A stretch of 64,000 bases of DNA from Oxobacter pfennigii (lineage in GTDB: Bacteria > Bacillota > Clostridia > Clostridiales > Oxobacteraceae): the NCBI RefSeq assembly GCF_001317355.1, contig NZ_LKET01000032.1:434001-498000 (forward strand), read 5' to 3'. Within the stretch, counting starts at the first letter, position 1; every line of letters begins with the position of its first letter. The notes under the pieces were generated by a model, which saw only the letters and a program-made list of their open reading frames with translations, had not been told where the DNA came from and searched no databases. The position numbers were made by a program, and so were the translations under genes. Below are positions 1 to 7,595 of the stretch, piece after piece.

Positions 1-364
1 CTTTAAACCCGGCTATCTTTGGTTCTGCACCTGTGGCTATTATTATTGTCTTAGCCTTATATTCTCCATTTTTACATTTGACTATTTTAATATTACCTGT
101 TACATCCAGGCCGACTGCTTCATCCTTAACAAATTTTGTGCCGAATCCTTCGGCTTGTTCTCTCATCCTTTCACTGATGGACGGTCCTGTTGCTTCATGC
201 TCCGAGCCTGGGTAATTTTCAAGCTCTGCAGTTGTTGCTGCTTGGCCTCCATATTTGGATTTTTCAATTACCAGAGTGTCAAGTTTAGCCCTTGAACCAT
301 ACAAACCCGCCGATAACCCTGCCGGACCGCCTCCTATAATAACAACATCCAGTATTTCTGACAT
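1..364 (-). CDS. trxB: Thioredoxin reductase-like FAD oxidoreductase, N-terminal part
   Basis: This gene runs off the left edge, so only about 121 N-terminal residues are visible. It begins MSEILDVVIIGGGPAGLSAG, a Rossmann FAD-binding motif (GGGPAG), followed by GGQAATT and ENYPG, both typical of thioredoxin reductases, and later IIIATGAEP, the second FAD-contact motif. The redox-active CxxC would lie beyond the edge and cannot be checked. The family passes electrons from NADPH or ferredoxin to thioredoxin or a related disulfide protein in the cytoplasm. AAGGAGAG sits just upstream of the ATG. A MerR-type promoter about 320 bases upstream (686-716) suggests control by the adjacent MerR regulator. 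A thioredoxin-reductase-like NADH:flavin oxidoreductase is the main alternative. Confidence 0.85.
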   Translation of the reverse strand, partial: MSEILDVVIIGGGPAGLSAGLYGSRAKLDTLVIEKSKYGGQAATTAELENYPGSEHEATGPSISERMREQAEGFGTKFVKDEAVGLDVTGNIKIVKCKNGEYKAKTIIIATGAEPKIAGFK

Positions 365-685
365 TTCGGTTTCTCTCCTTTATTAATTTGATTCCTCGTA
401 TTTGTCATTCTTCAACAGCCTATCTTGCAATTATTCTGCCTTGTTGACTGACATATTGGAAGCATGAGTTAAATCATAGCCAATAAAACTGAAGTCTTTA
501 AATAAGTTTTCCCACTAATTAAATATATGCATTCTCATATAATCATACCAAATATAGGTAAAATTGTTTACTGCTTCATTAATTCTTTATTTTCAAGATA
601 TTATGACTTCATTATATGCTATATTTAACAATTAAAATGGTAATAGGTTATTATGTCGATAAATTTAAATATCAATGTATAATTA

Positions 686-716
686 AGTATAAAGTTTAAT
701 GTAGCATTAAAGTCAA
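686..716 (-). promoter_or_regulatory. MerR-type promoter with 19-bp spacer upstream of trxB
   Basis: On the minus strand, -35 TTGACT (711-716) and -10 TATACT (686-691) are separated by exactly 19 bases. The spacer carries the dyad TTAATG-N3-CATTAA. A lengthened 19-bp spacer with a central dyad is the hallmark of promoters activated by MerR-family proteins. Nearly the same element recurs at 1957-1987, so one regulator probably reads both. Confidence 0.8.
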
Positions 717-798
717 TAACCTTTTTTAATAATCAGCCAGGAACTTAATAATTATTTTATTTAGCAACTTGCTGTCGACCATGATAGGCTCATTGACA

Positions 799-828
799 AG
801 AGCCCCTGCAGATATATGCAGAGGTTCT
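799..828. terminator. Hairpin downstream of merR
   Basis: Twelve-base arms (799-810 and 817-828) pair with one mismatch and one wobble around a six-base loop. It begins 17 bases past the merR stop on the minus strand, but no U-run follows on that strand; the plus-strand side is followed by TTCTTTATTA. Termination is therefore uncertain. Confidence 0.45.
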
Positions 829-845
829 TTATTACCAGCACTCTT

Positions 846-1664
846 TTATGCAATGTTATGGATCGGAACACTTATACCAAATCTGTTACACTTCATTCCG
901 CCTTCATAAATGATTCCTATAAGTTCTATCAGTGCTGGCCCCTCAATTATCAAGTTATTTATGGAAATGTAGTTAAGCAGTTTTTTAAAATGTTCAATTC
1001 GAAACGGGCCGGTCTCATTTTTCTCTATAACTCCATATAAGGCGCTGCAGCTTGGAAAGTACTTTATCTGAAGCCTATTATCAGGTTCCGGATACTTGAT
1101 ATTTTCTTCATTTAATGCGATGCCGTAGCTATACCTAAGCTCAGTTTCCTTTAGAAGGGCTTCCATGGGAATCACCCCAAAAAAATACACAGAAGGCAAC
1201 TTTTCCATCCAGCACCTGTATATTTCTTCAATGTCACTCCCTATAAAAATTTCTTCCTTGTCTCCCCCACCTACCCAATAAAAACCTGGCCTTTGGATAA
1301 TCCTATACTCTGTCATACAATCTTCCATAATTCTGCAATTATCTTGAATTACCCTAAGCCTGTTTTTCTGATGCTGGAGTCTTAATATTTCGTTATCAAT
1401 TTCATCGCTCCGCCTGTCAAAGCGCTCAAGTAGCTGTTCACGGCTGCATTTACCGATTAACTCGGCAGATTCGGATAGTGAAAAGCCCAGGCTTCGATAA
1501 AGCTTAGCATACATAAGCCTGCATGAGTCATGGTAGTCATAGTACCTGTAGTTATTCTCACTGCGCTGGCTTGAATTTATTATTCCCTGGGTCTCATAGA
1601 AGCGAATCACATGCGGAGCCAAACCAACTAAACTCGACATTTCCCCTATACGGTATTTTTTCAT
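846..1664 (-). CDS. MerR-family transcriptional regulator with C-terminal sensor domain
   Basis: The 272-residue protein starts MKKYRIGEMSSLVGL and has a MerR winged helix (residues 1-70), a coiled-coil dimer helix (about 75-110) and a GyrI-like effector domain of about 150 residues. I chose the ATG at 1664 because GGAAGGTG lies 8 bases upstream; an in-frame start at 1685 has no ribosome site. Several cysteines occur in the second half (the DNCRIMEDC, YRCW, FPSCS and MKCN segments), so a thiol or metal signal is possible but unproven. Its own promoter (1957-1987) and that of downstream trxB (686-716) share a 19-bp-spacer operator, so it probably controls itself and trxB. Confidence 0.88.
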   Translation of the reverse strand: MKKYRIGEMSSLVGLAPHVIRFYETQGIINSSQRSENNYRYYDYHDSCRLMYAKLYRSLGFSLSESAELIGKCSREQLLERFDRRSDEIDNEILRLQHQKNRLRVIQDNCRIMEDCMTEYRIIQRPGFYWVGGGDKEEIFIGSDIEEIYRCWMEKLPSVYFFGVIPMEALLKETELRYSYGIALNEENIKYPEPDNRLQIKYFPSCSALYGVIEKNETGPFRIEHFKKLLNYISINNLIIEGPALIELIGIIYEGGMKCNRFGISVPIHNIA

Positions 1665-1956
1665 ATTAATCACCTTCCAGACCAATACAAACTTATCCCT
1701 CTAATTACAGATTAAATGCAAGTTTTCAAAGTGTAAAACAACTATTATTCATAGCAGCTATTCCAATTTAGAATGATCTATTGATATGTTAATAAATTCG
1801 ACATGTTGATATGCTCCCACCGGCTATGTTTTGAGAGTAGGGAAGCCAAAAGGGGGAGACTTCTTTTAACTAAGCAGCTTAGAACGGTTTTTCAAGCTCA
1901 GTTACAGGTTTGTGAATAAGGGATACTAGATTATTCAAATATCAATATATAATTTA

Positions 1957-1987
1957 AGTATAAAGTTTAATGTAACATTAAGGTCAA
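1957..1987 (-). promoter_or_regulatory. MerR-type promoter with 19-bp spacer upstream of merR
   Basis: On the minus strand, -35 TTGACC (1982-1987) and -10 TATACT (1957-1962) are 19 bases apart. The spacer contains a perfect 7-1-7 palindrome TTAATGT-T-ACATTAA. The match to the trxB-side copy extends past the promoter: 668-717 and 1938-1989 differ at only a few positions. Confidence 0.85.
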
Positions 1988-2055
1988 TACTGTTTTACCT
2001 TTTTTATACAGAATGATGCCTCTGAAAGCCTCTTTATAACTCTTTCAAAAAACTT

Positions 2056-2078
2056 AAAAGGAGGCATCGCCTCCTTTT
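2056..2078 (-). terminator. Terminator hairpin of the GNAT gene
   Basis: A perfect 10-bp stem (AAAAGGAGGC / GCCTCCTTTT) with a three-base loop lies 15 bases beyond the stop of the acetyltransferase at 2094. Read on the minus strand, the arm ends in UUUU. Confidence 0.8.
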
Positions 2079-2093
2079 GCTGGTGCTTGGTGC

Positions 2094-2627
2094 TTATTCT
2101 TTTTCTGCAGTCCATTCGCAGGCAAGAATGCCATATTCATAGGTATCAAGCCAGATAGGATTATTATTTATATCTGTTTTAAAATATATATTCTGTTTTA
2201 AGTACCCTTCTCTTCTCATTCTCAAGCGTTCAAGCAATTTCCATGACTTTTCATTCTGCGGATTACACATGGCAACAATACGGCGGGCATTCAATTGTTT
2301 AACTGCATTATCTATTACAGCTATAGCGCTTTCACCAGCATATCCATTGCCCTGATAGGCAATATTAAAAACATAGCCGAGTTCCCATGTATCAAATTCC
2401 TGCTTTGAAAAATAAATGTTTCCTATGAGCTTTTTATCTTTCTTTAAGCACACTGCCCAAAAGGCGCTGTCTGTTGAACGTCTTAAAGCCTCTTTTTCAC
2501 ATTCTTCCCTGGTGAATACTTCATAGGGCTCATAAAAAACAACTTGTGGCTCTGAAAGGTATTCATATAAATCGTCCGCATCCTCAGGTAAAAATGTTCT
2601 GATAATCAGCCTTTGAGTTTCTATCAT
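2094..2627 (-). CDS. GNAT-family N-acetyltransferase (RimJ/RimL-like)
   Basis: The 177-residue protein starts MIETQRLIIRTF, the usual opening of RimJ/RimL-type acetyltransferases. The acetyl-CoA loop is seen near YQGNGYAGE (a Q/R-x-x-G-x-G/A variant, about residues 90-98), followed by ARRIVAMCNPQNEKSWKLLERL, the conserved helix of the fold. The family transfers acetyl from acetyl-CoA to an amine, often a protein N terminus or a small molecule; the substrate cannot be inferred. AGGAG lies 7 bases before the ATG. It follows a small Xre-like ORF by 25 bases and is probably cotranscribed with it. Confidence 0.9.
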   Translation of the reverse strand: MIETQRLIIRTFLPEDADDLYEYLSEPQVVFYEPYEVFTREECEKEALRRSTDSAFWAVCLKKDKKLIGNIYFSKQEFDTWELGYVFNIAYQGNGYAGESAIAVIDNAVKQLNARRIVAMCNPQNEKSWKLLERLRMRREGYLKQNIYFKTDINNNPIWLDTYEYGILACEWTAEKE

Positions 2628-2652
2628 TTAATCATCTCCTGCCTTCTTGCCA

Positions 2653-2823
2653 TTAAATTTCTTTATTATTGCAATTGGCTATACACAGATTTATCGAAGG
2701 GTTATAATCTCCTTTTTCTATGGCATTCATCATTTGGCGGGCGACTCCCATTGCATCTGCAAGATCTTTTTGTGCCATGTCTTTTGCTGCCCATGCTGCT
2801 TTTATCTTTAAATTTTTTGCCAT
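2653..2823 (-). CDS. Small Xre-type HTH protein, probably C-terminally truncated
   Basis: A 56-codon gene begins MAKNLKIKAAW. The segment KDLADAMGVARQ-NAIEKGDYNPSINLCIA matches the helix-turn-helix of 65-70-residue Xre regulators. After CIA the reading becomes NCNNKEI and stops, whereas relatives continue with about 15 more residues. The family reading is not restored cleanly in another frame, so a small deletion near 2670-2680 is likely. AGGAG precedes the start. The DNA-binding helices are intact, so it may still bind DNA, perhaps regulating the acetyltransferase behind it. Confidence 0.6.
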   Translation of the reverse strand: MAKNLKIKAAWAAKDMAQKDLADAMGVARQMMNAIEKGDYNPSINLCIANCNNKEI

Positions 2824-2960
2824 GTGCATCAACTCCTATGAAAGAGTATCATAGCATCGTCATAATGCCAACTTTATATGGCATTTCTTTAAATATATTT
2901 GACTTTTGATAACTTCAGATATTCTTCTGAAACAAGCAAGCTATTTATAGTCATAGTATT

Positions 2961-3320
2961 TTATACTTCACCAATATATGTACGAGTTAAATTGGGCATA
3001 TGTAAATAGCTAGAATTACTATACTTTTTAAAAAGCTTTTTAAGATCCAAAGTATATGGCTCATAATTTTCTGTACCATGATCAGGTGAATATGATGCTG
3101 AAATATTTCTTCCAATAAAGCCATCTTCATCAAAAATTAAATCGTTGCTAAAGACCTTGTATTCATATATACCCTCTTTAAAAAAGCCACAAAACATTTT
3201 CTTGTCTTCACTATTCATTCCCCCGGAAAAACCCTTATATTCAGGGCAATATTTTTTATTTATTTCGTCCAGAACCAGTTTGCTAAAATTGTCCCTGATG
3301 TTCCATACCAGTATGGAAGA
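2961..3320 (-). pseudogene. C-terminal remnant of a class I SAM methyltransferase
   Basis: The open frame reads VWNIRDNFSKL, then KYCPEYKGFSGG, then DGFIGRNISASYS and HMPNLTRTYIGEV, the characteristic last third of clostridial SAM-dependent methyltransferases. An in-frame TAA at 3321-3323 closes the frame upstream, and no SAM-binding domain is present. The methionine at 3218 would give only 85 residues. The missing N terminus would fall where the radical-SAM gene now ends, so a deletion probably removed it. A TTCCATAC-CA-GTATGGAA palindrome (3301-3318) sits at the broken end. I read this as a non-functional fragment. Confidence 0.75.
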
Positions 3321-3338
3321 TTAAGTCCTTTTACTTTT

Positions 3339-4589
3339 TTATGCTCTCTTTGAAAAACAGCAATTCTTAGCTTTGCGTCCGCTGCCGCAGGGGCAAGGGT
3401 CGTTTCGTCCCAGGCTTTTTTGCTTATCTTTTAGCTGAGTGCGCAATTTATGCATTATATCGTTGGAATTTAAGCCACGTTTTTTGAACTCCATAACTTG
3501 TTTCAATGGCTGTTCTGCGTGGTCAAAGAACCTTTTTAACCCGCCGCAAAGGTAATATAATCCAAGCTCATCATTTTCATCATGGGCGAACCTGTCTTTA
3601 AGGCATCCGCCGTTACAAATATTCAGCCAATTGCATGAACGGCATTGCATAGTCAGGCCTTCCCTTTTATTATTTCCAAAATTGCGCTGTATCTGCAAGT
3701 TTACTAATGTTCCTAAGTCAGAGCTTTCAATATCACCTATTTTATAATCCGGTGTTACGAAATGATCGCAGGAGTAGACTCCTCCGTCCTGCTCCAAAAT
3801 AAGCACCCTTCCGCAGGTAGGAGCCATCCAGCATAAACTGGCATTTCCCCCGGACCATACCATCATCATTTCAGCAAATAGCTGTACATCCAACCGTCCG
3901 ATATCATAACGGATCCATTCATCAAAAATTGAACACAGAAAATTTCCATATTCTTCGCCGGATACGGAGTCTTCTGTAACCTTTCCGTCTTCTCCGCGGC
4001 GCACGATAGGTATGAACTGAATCCATCCTGTGTCAAGGTTTCTTAATGCCCTGTAAACAGCTTCCGGTTCCTTTGCAGTTTTGGATGTCACAGTGCACAG
4101 CAAGTCCGGCTTGATGCCATGGACTTTTAACCTGTTAACCGCCGCTGCCACTTTATCATAAGTACCTTTTCCGCTATAATCCTTTCTAAATTCATCATGG
4201 AGCCATTGTGTGCCGTCTATACTCAATCCAATATCAAAGTGATTTTCTGCCAAAAATGAACACCATTCATCATCAAGAAGTATTCCGTTGGTCTGGAGGT
4301 TATTCCATAAATTCCAGCCTTCCGGAAGGTATTGCTTTTGCAATTCTACCACTCGCTTGTAAAAATCAAGTCCTGCAAGAGTTGGCTCCCCTCCATGCCA
4401 TGTGAACTGAATAACCGGCCCCGGGCTTGCTTCTATGTATTGGCGTATATAAGTTTCCAACATGCTGTCTGACATTTTTAACTGTTGTGAATCTTTATGA
4501 AATTTTTCAGTCTCTAAATAATAACAATAGCTGCATTTAAGGTTGCATCGGGGGCCTACCGGTTTTGCCATGACTACAAAGGGTTCCAT
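3339..4589 (-). CDS. Radical SAM/SPASM protein, anaerobic sulfatase-maturase type, with C-terminal SEC-C motif
   Basis: The 416-residue protein opens with KPVGPRCNLKCSYCYYLE, the CxxxCxxC cluster motif of radical SAM enzymes. The middle (FTWHGGEPTLAG, LQTNGILL, GLSIDGT) matches anaerobic sulfatase-maturating enzymes, and the SPASM cysteines are visible (CGRVLILEQDGGVYSCDHF, CRSCNWLNICNGGC). The end, LGRNDPCPCGSGRKAKNCC, is a zinc-binding SEC-C motif, which the classical maturases lack. Known relatives oxidise a Cys or Ser to formylglycine, but no sulfatase gene is nearby and the adjacent hydrolase lacks a C/S-x-P-x-R target. It starts 5 bases after that hydrolase and is probably translated with it. 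Confidence 0.85.
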   Translation of the reverse strand: MEPFVVMAKPVGPRCNLKCSYCYYLETEKFHKDSQQLKMSDSMLETYIRQYIEASPGPVIQFTWHGGEPTLAGLDFYKRVVELQKQYLPEGWNLWNNLQTNGILLDDEWCSFLAENHFDIGLSIDGTQWLHDEFRKDYSGKGTYDKVAAAVNRLKVHGIKPDLLCTVTSKTAKEPEAVYRALRNLDTGWIQFIPIVRRGEDGKVTEDSVSGEEYGNFLCSIFDEWIRYDIGRLDVQLFAEMMMVWSGGNASLCWMAPTCGRVLILEQDGGVYSCDHFVTPDYKIGDIESSDLGTLVNLQIQRNFGNNKREGLTMQCRSCNWLNICNGGCLKDRFAHDENDELGLYYLCGGLKRFFDHAEQPLKQVMEFKKRGLNSNDIMHKLRTQLKDKQKSLGRNDPCPCGSGRKAKNCCFSKRA

Positions 4590-4594
4590 ATAAG

Positions 4595-5359
4595 CTACCT
4601 TAAATGTTTCTCAAAGAAATCGAAGGTCTTCTCCCAGGAATCCATGGCCTGCACCGGGCGATACCTGTCGGTATGATAATACCAGAATCCATGGCCTGCA
4701 TTGTCATATCGGTAGAATGTATAATCCTTTCCATACTTTTTAAGCTCTTCCTCATGGATATTTACCTCTTCGGGCGTAGGGAACTGGTCATCATTTCCGA
4801 ATATTCCCAAAAGAGGGCAGCTTAAATCTTTGGTATAGTCTATAGGTGCCACAGGATTCGCAGGTGTCAGATTTTCTTTTGAAACCACGACTCTTCCGCC
4901 CCAGCAGTCAACTGCTGCATCAAATCCGTTAACTTTACAGGCGGCCATAAAGGCATGGCGTCCGCCTGAACACATACCTATAACTCCTACTTTTCCGTTG
5001 GAAGCAGGCATATCACGAAGGTATTTAAGGGCTCCCTCACAGTCTCCCATTACGCTGTCATCAGCTACTCCGCCGGATTCCCTTGCTTTCAATGATATTT
5101 CATCAGGAGTTCCATGTCCGAAACGGCAATATATGTCGGGGCAAACAGTTATGTATCCATGCTGTGTAAAGCGGCGTGCAGTCTCACGGCAATACTCATC
5201 CCAGCCGGGCATATGAGGAACCAGTACTATTGAAGGAAATGGCCCTTCGCCAAGGGGGCGTGAAATGTATGCATGGATGCTGTCTCCATTATATCCGGTC
5301 ATTTTAATTGTTTCAGCCAGCATGCCTTCATACGCATCTGTTCTTAATTTGTTCCACAT
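4595..5359 (-). CDS. Dienelactone hydrolase-family alpha/beta hydrolase
   Basis: The 254-residue protein has the dienelactone hydrolase layout with a nucleophilic cysteine in GVIGMCSGGRH (C130), an acid in FGNDDQFP (D190/D191) and the histidine in NAGHGF (H223). The family hydrolyses lactones and esters in the cytoplasm. AAAGGAGG lies upstream of the ATG. It is the first gene of a two-gene operon with the radical-SAM protein. Its promoter (5394-5422) carries a CCAAT-T-ATTGG palindrome in the spacer, pointing to a repressor. The natural substrate is unknown. Confidence 0.88.
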   Translation of the reverse strand: MWNKLRTDAYEGMLAETIKMTGYNGDSIHAYISRPLGEGPFPSIVLVPHMPGWDEYCRETARRFTQHGYITVCPDIYCRFGHGTPDEISLKARESGGVADDSVMGDCEGALKYLRDMPASNGKVGVIGMCSGGRHAFMAACKVNGFDAAVDCWGGRVVVSKENLTPANPVAPIDYTKDLSCPLLGIFGNDDQFPTPEEVNIHEEELKKYGKDYTFYRYDNAGHGFWYYHTDRYRPVQAMDSWEKTFDFFEKHLR

Positions 5360-5393
5360 AATAATTAATCCTCCTTTGAATATTCTTTTAATT

Positions 5394-5422
5394 ATTATAT
5401 CACCAATTATTGGATTTAGTAA
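5394..5422 (-). promoter_or_regulatory. Promoter of the hydrolase/radical-SAM operon with palindrome in the spacer
   Basis: On the minus strand TTACTA (5417-5422) and TATAAT (5394-5399) are 17 bases apart. The spacer contains CCAAT-T-ATTGG (5403-5413), a likely operator. The -10 is consensus and the -35 is weak. Confidence 0.5.
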
Positions 5423-5454
5423 CTTATCATAATGTCTATTTGAAATTTATAAAA

Positions 5455-6441
5455 TTATTTCAGACGTTCTTTGACGGGCATAAGCAAATCAAGCTGCAAA
5501 TCCTCGGGTTCGGTATTATTCATATATGCATGGCTCAAATAGTTAAGGTGCTCCTCAAGGAGTCCGCACATATGCTCCTGATCCTGCATATCTCCTGCAA
5601 ACTGATATTTTTCATTTTTATTTACCCAGTCTAAAAGCCATTCCCATTCATTGAAATTTCCCATTTGGATCATGTGAGCAGCATATAATCCTCCGGTAAA
5701 ATGCTTTTTGATAAGCGGTAATGGAACTTCCATATCATCCGGAATGGTCACCCATATTTCATAACCGTGGTAGCCGGTCTCGTCTACCGGGTTTGGATGA
5801 TTAAAACCAAAATGCCTCAGATCCGGTTTGATTTTACACAGTCCGGTATCCTGTACGAACCTGTCAATCATCTTATAGGCATGATGCTCAGGATCATTGC
5901 CGATGTGGTGGGCAGCTGCAACAGTTGCGGGCGGTAAATAAACAATCCGGACATCCTTCAGTTTAGACAAGTGCTCCTCTGCATTTTTTAGTTTATCCAT
6001 AGTTTTATCCTCCTTAAAATTAATACTGGTCAGCGGCAAGGATTCTATGGCGGCCAATATAATTTCATCTTGCACAATCAAGCGATTTATTTGTATGTGG
6101 GCTGCTTTCTGCAATTCATCAACGAATCCGCTTAGAATGCTTTTAATAGTGGACAGCGCGGTTATTTCATCATCCAATTCGCTGATATTTTGCTGGAAGA
6201 CCTCTATAGCTGTAACGGCATCGGGCTTCTGAAGTATATCCTTAATTTGCTTTATGGGAATCCGCAGCTTACGCAATATCAAAATCTGCCTCAATCTAGT
6301 AAGAGCAGTTTCATCGTACATGCGATAAGCATAATCTTCCTTTCGGCAGCTCTCCATAAGCCCTGCCTGTTCATAATAGCGCAGCATCCTTGTAGATACA
6401 TTAAAGCTTTTTGAAACCTGGCTAATTGTCATCGCTTCCAT
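5455..6441 (-). CDS. MerR-family regulator with GyrI-like effector-binding domain
   Basis: The 328-residue protein has a MerR helix-turn-helix (MTISQVSKSFNVSTRMLRYYE, residues 4-24, in two parts), a coiled coil (about 85-115) and, after a linker, a GyrI/AraC-type effector domain (RIVYLPPATVAAAHHIG onward). Such proteins bind small hydrophobic or cationic molecules and activate promoters with long spacers. GGAGGT precedes the ATG. The 19-bp-spacer promoter just upstream (6468-6498) suggests autoregulation. It lies upstream of the hydrolase/radical-SAM pair on the same strand and may control it. Confidence 0.9.
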   Translation of the reverse strand: MEAMTISQVSKSFNVSTRMLRYYEQAGLMESCRKEDYAYRMYDETALTRLRQILILRKLRIPIKQIKDILQKPDAVTAIEVFQQNISELDDEITALSTIKSILSGFVDELQKAAHIQINRLIVQDEIILAAIESLPLTSINFKEDKTMDKLKNAEEHLSKLKDVRIVYLPPATVAAAHHIGNDPEHHAYKMIDRFVQDTGLCKIKPDLRHFGFNHPNPVDETGYHGYEIWVTIPDDMEVPLPLIKKHFTGGLYAAHMIQMGNFNEWEWLLDWVNKNEKYQFAGDMQDQEHMCGLLEEHLNYLSHAYMNNTEPEDLQLDLLMPVKERLK

Positions 6442-6467
6442 ATTCCCTTACCTCCATCCACAATTGG

Positions 6468-6498
6468 AGTATAAACCACGACACGATGTCAGAGTCAA
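6468..6498 (-). promoter_or_regulatory. MerR-type promoter with 19-bp spacer
   Basis: On the minus strand TTGACT (6493-6498) and TATACT (6468-6473) are separated by 19 bases carrying the dyad GACA-TCG-TGTC. It lies about 27 bases before the start of the merR gene at 6441, the usual arrangement for an autoregulated MerR protein. Confidence 0.8.
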
Positions 6499-6625
6499 CA
6501 AGCACCCGCCCCTTCAACTGTCTTGTATGGTTAATATTATTTTCATAACCAACTATCTTTCATATTAAGTATTAACTTAAACATTTCCTGTTCTGTTCGC
6601 ATAAACGGCTTTCACCTGACATTTT

Positions 6626-7291
6626 TTAAACAAACCAATTCATATAAATCATTCCGCTGAATGCAAAGAAATTAGTAATTATGTGAGCTGCAGTAACTGC
6701 TCTGATGGACTTTGTTTTATATGCCGCATATCCCCATAAAAACCCCATAAAGGTTGCGCCCCCGACCAGAGCAATCAACCCTCCATGGTATTCCATGCCT
6801 TTTATAAAATACAAAGCAATATGCCAGAGTCCAAACATTAAGGTTGGTAAAATATAACTCTTTAAAATATCATCCGGAAATATATTTGTAAATACACCCC
6901 GCCAATATAATTCTTCTATGGTTCCATTCATAATTGCATATAACATGGATATTGCAAAAACTTGTATAGGCGCAACTGATATTGTTGGGATAAATACAAC
7001 AAACAATGTAGCTATACAAGGCATAAATACTAATACATGTATGAGCATCTTTTTTCCTGAAGGTATTGAAACCGGCTGTTTTTCATGTAGCTTTTCTATT
7101 CCGTTTGCCCCTCCGAGATAATATAATGACAGGGGAATACAAAATACACCCCAGTATACGATGGAAATAAAAATATATGCAGCCGCCTTGCTCATAATAT
7201 TTCCTACAAGCAACGCAAGTAAAGACAGGGCTATTACAAGCACAATAGACAGCATTAGTAACCTATTCTGTTTTACCTTTAATTTATCCAT
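6626..7291 (-). CDS. CPBP-family intramembrane metalloprotease
   Basis: The 221-residue protein has about six hydrophobic segments and the CPBP (CAAX protease and bacteriocin-processing) motifs: EELYWRGVF (motif 1), FGLWH (motif 2) and a late histidine in AAHIITNFF. The start MDKLKVKQN at 7291 follows GGGAG; an upstream in-frame start at 7402 has no ribosome site and gives an odd N terminus. Family members cleave membrane-embedded peptides or confer bacteriocin immunity; the target is unknown. A second member lies at 24069. Confidence 0.85.
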   Translation of the reverse strand: MDKLKVKQNRLLMLSIVLVIALSLLALLVGNIMSKAAAYIFISIVYWGVFCIPLSLYYLGGANGIEKLHEKQPVSIPSGKKMLIHVLVFMPCIATLFVVFIPTISVAPIQVFAISMLYAIMNGTIEELYWRGVFTNIFPDDILKSYILPTLMFGLWHIALYFIKGMEYHGGLIALVGGATFMGFLWGYAAYKTKSIRAVTAAHIITNFFAFSGMIYMNWFV

Positions 7292-7386
7292 ATTTTCTCC
7301 CTTTGTTTCTACTACATTTTGTGAGCTTATTCTAATTATATATTCCTGAATACAATAGCCACAAGTCTTATAATAATTTGCATGAT

Positions 7387-7416
7387 AAAAAAAATACCGC
7401 ACAAAAACTGTACGGC
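7387..7416 (-). terminator. Rho-independent terminator of the SnoaL-like gene
   Basis: On the minus strand a 7-bp stem (GCCGTAC / GTGCGGT, with two wobbles) is followed by A and eight T residues. It lies about 180 bases past the stop at 7596. Confidence 0.7.
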
Positions 7417-7595
7417 ATCTGTCATAATCTAGATTAAATACTTATAACTATGAAATCTGCAGCGGTTCTCTATCAGCAAGCCTTATTAGCTGAAGAGGTG
7501 GACATTTCAAGAGTTCTCCGGCAGGCCTTCATACAAAGGCGGCACCGTATACATTTTCCTTGATTAACCTGTATAAATCTGCTCTCGATCATTTG

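Larger units (their letters stand above)
365..845. other. Intergenic region, 481 bases, AT-rich
   Basis: No open reading frame with a ribosome site was found here. It holds a MerR-type promoter (686-716) and a hairpin (799-828) after the merR gene. About 320 bases lie between the promoter and trxB; this would be an unusually long untranslated leader, and I see no riboswitch consensus in it. Confidence 0.6.
1665..2093. other. Intergenic region, 429 bases
   Basis: Contains the MerR-type promoter at 1957-1987 and the terminator at 2056-2078. The leader between that promoter and merR is about 290 bases; I found no convincing gene or known riboswitch in it. Confidence 0.6.

Noticed and set aside
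7440-7560. Possible small gene between the CPBP protease and the SnoaL-like gene
   Set aside because: A 37-codon plus-strand frame lacks a ribosome site, and minus-strand frames are interrupted; no family is recognisable.
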